From contig CALASN010000114.1 of NCBI GenBank assembly GCA_937888735.1, positions 1 to 14,208 on the forward strand: a DNA stretch of 14,208 nucleotides. Reading direction: 5' to 3'. Origin of the DNA: UBA5499 sp002426275 (GTDB lineage: Bacteria > Bacillota > DTU084). Below are positions 13,634 through 14,208 of the stretch, piece after piece. Position 1 is the first letter of the stretch. Each line of letters opens with the position of its first letter. The notes under the pieces are model-generated. The model saw only the letters and a list, made by a program, of their open reading frames with translations, was not told where the DNA came from and searched no databases. The position numbers and the translations under genes were made by a program.

Positions 13634-14208
13634 ATGATGGATAAGAAAAATAAATACGGGCGTCTGTTAGGGCATCTTTTGTTGATTGCTATTTGCTTGG
13701 TTTGGATCTATCCGTTTTTGTGGATGCTCTTTACTTCCTTCAAAACGGAGGAAGAAATGTTCACGGCAGGTTTGCGCCTTTTGCCAGAGCAGTTTCGCTT
13801 CGAGAATTTCGTTCGCGCCTGGCGGCAGGCGAACTTCAGCACATACTTTTGGAATACGGTAATCATCACCTTCAGCGGCGTGGCAATCACGCTCCTGCTC
13901 ACTTCAACCAGCGGCTACGCTTTGGGCAGGTATAATTTCCCAGGCAAAAAATTGTTTGTGGGCCTTGTGGTGGCCATGATGTTTATGCCCAAGGGTTACA
14001 CCATTATCCCAGTCTTCGAGCTGATTCATAAATTCGGACTTCTGGACAGCCTGGCGGGCGTGATCTTAGCGCAGGTTGGCGGCATCAATACCATGGGGGT
14101 TTTGCTCTTCATGGGAGCTTTTTCGCAGATTCCCAAAGAAATGGAAGAGGTGGCGAAATTAGACGGGGCAAGTTACCCCAGGATCTTTGGGCAGATCATG
14201 CTGCCCAC
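13634..14208 (+). CDS. Carbohydrate ABC transporter permease (MalG-like), 3' end outside window
   Basis: The frame runs from ATG 13634 to the window end without a stop, giving about 191 residues, roughly two thirds of a usual 270-280-residue MalG-type permease. Visible are the first membrane helix (LLLIAICLVWIYPFLWMLFT), SFKTEEEMFTAGLRLLPEQF followed by ENFVRAW as in the family, NTVIITFSGVAITLLLTSTS, GYALGRYNFPGKKLF, and the EAA loop EMEEVAKLDGASYPRIFGQI with the following MLP. A second ATG (13637) is adjacent; ribosome binding is weak (GGGTGA). It begins 11 bases after the MalF-like gene and pairs with it to form the channel. Confidence 0.93.
   Translation, partial: MMDKKNKYGRLLGHLLLIAICLVWIYPFLWMLFTSFKTEEEMFTAGLRLLPEQFRFENFVRAWRQANFSTYFWNTVIITFSGVAITLLLTSTSGYALGRYNFPGKKLFVGLVVAMMFMPKGYTIIPVFELIHKFGLLDSLAGVILAQVGGINTMGVLLFMGAFSQIPKEMEEVAKLDGASYPRIFGQIMLP

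Overview
The window looks like chromosomal DNA of a low-to-moderate-GC Firmicute, probably an anaerobic, spore-forming member of the Clostridia or Negativicutes. This is inferred from a Bacillus-type glutamine synthetase I, a SleB-type cortex hydrolase domain, a C_GCAxxG_C_C protein, a corrinoid-type URO-D methyltransferase-like protein, strong GGAGG ribosome binding sites and frequent GTG/TTG starts. I see no tRNA, rRNA, CRISPR array, insertion sequence or phage gene.

Layout. Positions 1-780 (+) hold the 3' end of a uroporphyrinogen-decarboxylase-family gene. It converges on a minus-strand pair of half-size chromate transporter (ChrA) genes (1481-909 and 2049-1471, overlapping by 11 bp) with a good promoter. 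A gene-poor stretch (about 2104-2395) and a strong hairpin separate these from glnA (3767-2439, -). A compact divergent promoter region follows. It also serves a plus-strand operon for cobalamin-type uptake: a BtuF-like lipoprotein (3878), a BtuC-like permease (4762) and a BtuD-like ATPase with an unusual C-terminal domain (5784), then a small ArsC/Spx-family thioredoxin-fold protein (7042).

Positions 7411-7996 hold a decayed AlbA_2/Schlafen-type ATP-binding regulator with several frame changes and deletions. Next come two apparently monocistronic units, each closed by a convincing terminator: a minimal SleB-like hydrolase domain (8137-8511) and a C_GCAxxG_C_C protein with an extra Cys-rich N-terminus (8648-9211).

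The right end (9550 onward) is a YesM/YesN-type two-component system (LytS-family histidine kinase, then a REC-AraC response regulator) followed by two MalF/MalG-like sugar ABC permeases, the second cut by the window end. This is the usual arrangement in which an extracellular sugar signal controls a carbohydrate uptake operon. An AT-rich 171-bp gap with a dyad and promoter-like boxes separates kinase from regulator.

Most of the window is ordinary for such a genome. I did not find a clearly new multi-gene system. The points most worth a second look are the BtuD C-terminal domain, the kinase-regulator gap, the Cys-rich extension of the C_GCAxxG_C_C protein, a nested hairpin after that gene, and the AlbA_2 pseudogene.
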